NCBI RefSeq assembly: GCF_027487935.1
Contig: NZ_JAIYCP010000024.1
Location: 61,155 to 125,154, forward strand
DNA length: 64,000 nucleotides
Direction of reading: 5' to 3'
Source of the DNA: Brevundimonas sp.
Lineage (GTDB): Bacteria; Pseudomonadota; Alphaproteobacteria; Caulobacterales; Caulobacteraceae
The translations under genes and the position numbers were made by a program. Below the pieces are notes generated by a model. The model was not told the DNA's origin. It did no database searches and was given only the letters and a program-made list of their open reading frames with translations. Shown here in pieces: positions 62,197 through 64,000 of the stretch. Position 1 is the first letter of the stretch; every line of letters begins with the position of its first letter.

Positions 62197-64000
62197 TTAC
62201 TCCGCCGCCATCACGACCGGGGCCATCCGCTGGGCGGACAGCTCGGCCATGGTCACGCTGGCGCGCGTGATCGGGTTGTTCAGATAGGGATCGCGCACCG
62301 CCGAAACGAAGGCCGTGTCGCCCAGATCACCCTTCTTGCCCAGACTTCCCACATCAAACGACGCGGGTGCCGGCAGATAGTCGATCCGCCCGAAGGTCGG
62401 GTGGTCCGCCATCAGTTTCGAGCGCAGGGCATCCAGCGTGTCATACGGCAGGGTCTGGCCGACCATGGCCGACAGCGCCCGCAGAATAGCCCAGTCCTCC
62501 TTCGCCTGTCCCTTGGGGAAGACGACCCGTTCGGCCATCTGCACCCGGCCCTCGGTGTTCACATAGAGGCCGGACTTCTCGGTATACGCCGCGCCGGGCA
62601 GGATCACGTCGGCACCATGGGCCCCGCGGTCGCCGTGACTGCCCAGATAGACGCGGAAAGCACTGGACTTCGACACGTCGATCTCGTCGGCACCCAGCAG
62701 GAACAGGACGTCCAGCGCGCCCTTGGCCGCCATCTGCGCCGCCGATTTGCCGCCCTCACCCGGGACAAAGCCCATGTCGAGGCCGCCGACGCGCGAGGCC
62801 GCACTATGCAGGACGTTGAAGCCGTTCCAGCTGTCCGTGACCACGCCGACCTTCTTTGCCAGAGCGCCGAGCGCGTTCAGCACGGCCGCGCCGTCCGCGC
62901 CGGAAACCGCGCCTGCACCGACGATGATCGCCGGCCGCTCGGCCGTCGACAGGAAGTCCAGCGCCGCCTTCGGCAGCTTGGTCAGTGTCTTCGAACCGGC
63001 CCCGAACCAGTTGTAGTCATAGGTCAGATTGACCTGTTCGCCGATCACGCCGATCCCGGTCTTGCCGGTCAGCCAGGCCTTGCGCAGGCGGGTGTTCAGC
63101 AAGGGGGCCTCGGTCCTCGGATTGGCACCCACGATCAGGACCGCATCCGCGTTCTCGATGCCCGCGAGGCCCGAATTGAACAGCCAGCCTTCGCGCGACC
63201 CATGGCCCAGCGCACTGCCATCCTGACGGCAGTCGGTGTTGGCGGATCCCAGCGCGCGGAAGAGGTCCAGCGCCGCCTTCATCGATTCCGCATCCTGCAG
63301 GTCGCCCGCGATCACCCCGATCCGGTCAGCAGGCGCCGCGTTCAGCTTGGCCGCGACGACTCCCAGCGCCTCCTCCCAGGAGGCGGCGCGCAGCTTGCCG
63401 TTCTCGCGCACATAGGGCTGGTCCAGCCGCTGTCGCTGCAGGCCATCGACCGCATAGCGGCTGATGTCCGACAGCCACTCCTCATTGATGCCCTCATTCA
63501 CGCGCGGCAGGATGCGCATGACCTCGGCACCCTTGGCGTCGGCGCGGATGTTGGAGCCCAGGGCGTCCATGACGTCGATGGTCTCGGTCTTCTTCAGCTC
63601 CCACGGGCGGTAATGGTACTGCCACGGCCGATGGGTCAGGGCACCGACCGGGCACAGGTCGTTGACGTTGCCCGACAGCTCACTGTCGATATTCTTCTCG
63701 AGATAGGTGGTGATCTCGGCGTCCTCGCCGCGCGAGATCATGCCGATATCCGGCACCCCGGCCACTTCGGTGATGAAGCGGACGCAACGGGTGCACTGGA
63801 TGCAGCGGGTCATGAAGGTCTTGACCGTCGGCCCCATGTTCTTTTCTTCGACCGCGCGCTTGTTCTCCGCATAGCGGGAACCGTCGCGGCCATAGCCCAT
63901 GGCCTGGTCCTGCAGGTCGCACTCGCCGCCCTGGTCGCAGATCGGGCAGTCCAGCGGGTGGTTGATGAGCAGGAACTCCATCACCCCTTCGCGGGCCTTC
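62197..64000 (-). CDS. nuoG: NADH-quinone oxidoreductase subunit G (start outside window)
   Basis: The last ~600 residues are visible; the frame stays open to the window edge (codons upstream of GVMEFLL read KARE). Missing is the N-terminal [2Fe-2S] region. Visible are the His-Cys cluster ([19 protein letters not shown]), the two-cluster ferredoxin-type segment ([11 protein letters not shown]), [14 protein letters not shown], and the large molybdopterin-oxidoreductase-like domain ([51 protein letters not shown]). It carries electrons from NuoF to NuoI. It lies 4 bp before nuoH. nuoA-F are presumably further upstream. Confidence 0.96.
   Translation of the reverse strand, partial: KAREGVMEFLLINHPLDCPICDQGGECDLQDQAMGYGRDGSRYAENKRAVEEKNMGPTVKTFMTRCIQCTRCVRFITEVAGVPDIGMISRGEDAEITTYLEKNIDSELSGNVNDLCPVGALTHRPWQYHYRPWELKKTETIDVMDALGSNIRADAKGAEVMRILPRVNEGINEEWLSDISRYAVDGLQRQRLDQPYVRENGKLRAASWEEALGVVAAKLNAAPADRIGVIAGDLQDAESMKAALDLFRALGSANTDCRQDGSALGHGSREGWLFNSGLAGIENADAVLIVGANPRTEAPLLNTRLRKAWLTGKTGIGVIGEQVNLTYDYNWFGAGSKTLTKLPKAALDFLSTAERPAIIVGAGAVSGADGAAVLNALGALAKKVGVVTDSWNGFNVLHSAASRVGGLDMGFVPGEGGKSAAQMAAKGALDVLFLLGADEIDVSKSSAFRVYLGSHGDRGAHGADVILPGAAYTEKSGLYVNTEGRVQMAERVVFPKGQAKEDWAILRALSAMVGQTLPYDTLDALRSKLMADHPTFGRIDYLPAPASFDVGSLGKKGDLGDTAFVSAVRDPYLNNPITRASVTMAELSAQRMAPVVMAAE

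Overview
This is a GC-rich, densely coding chromosomal segment from an alphaproteobacterium, most likely Caulobacteraceae and plausibly Brevundimonas. That placement is inferred from gene-family resemblance and gene order (lexA-comEC-gltX-gltA next to the lpx/bamA run; nuo genes followed by birA-coaX-rnj), alphaproteobacterial GTTC-N7-GTTC SOS boxes before lexA, and a Caulobacter-style OmpH/Skp and MmpA-like RseP. No rRNA, insertion sequence, integrase, phage gene or CRISPR array was found. One tRNA gene (Val, CAC) is present.

Layout. (1) 1-12196 is the accessory part. A short, tightly packed catabolic operon (end of a thiolase, class III CoA-transferase, CMD-like protein, 3-hydroxyacyl-CoA dehydrogenase) faces an exported alpha/beta-hydrolase-fold protein. 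These are followed by a TonB-dependent receptor and two tandem secreted paralogues, each built from three NTF2/SnoaL-like domains. (2) 12216-17252 is a mixed block: stand-alone prepilin-peptidase-like protein, SCP2 protein, acyl-CoA dehydrogenase, exported amidohydrolase, alanine racemase. (3) 17338-25246 carries a DEAD-box helicase with a repetitive basic tail, an unassigned 366-residue protein, tRNA-Val, gph, and glmU-rpiA-gor. (4) 25247-26097 is the only large non-coding stretch; it holds a three-copy palindromic repeat and a hairpin-rich region of unknown role. (5) 26098-33031 is ppiD-trpE, a small opposite-strand membrane gene, trpG-trpD-trpC and lexA. (6) comEC is on the minus strand; gltX and gltA are on the plus strand. 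(7) From 64000 down to 38003, 26 minus-strand genes run without an intergenic gap longer than about 75 bp: nuoG-H, two small lipoproteins, nuoI-N, birA, coaX, rnj, pyrH, frr, uppS, cdsA, dxr, rseP, bamA, skp, lpxD, fabZ, lpxA, lpxI, lpxB.

How the genes work together. The long minus-strand run links respiration (complex I) to RNA turnover, UMP and ribosome recycling, then to isoprenoid, phospholipid, outer-membrane protein and lipid A synthesis, which amounts to a cell-envelope and growth super-cluster. The accessory block suggests uptake of an unidentified compound through the TonB receptor, periplasmic handling by the NTF2-like proteins and perhaps the exported hydrolase-like protein, and cytoplasmic CoA activation and beta-oxidation-type degradation. 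The substrate cannot be read from the sequence. The least explained items are the tandem triple-NTF2 proteins, the hydrolase with Ala at the nucleophile position, the two lipoproteins inside the complex I operon, and the hairpin-rich region before ppiD.
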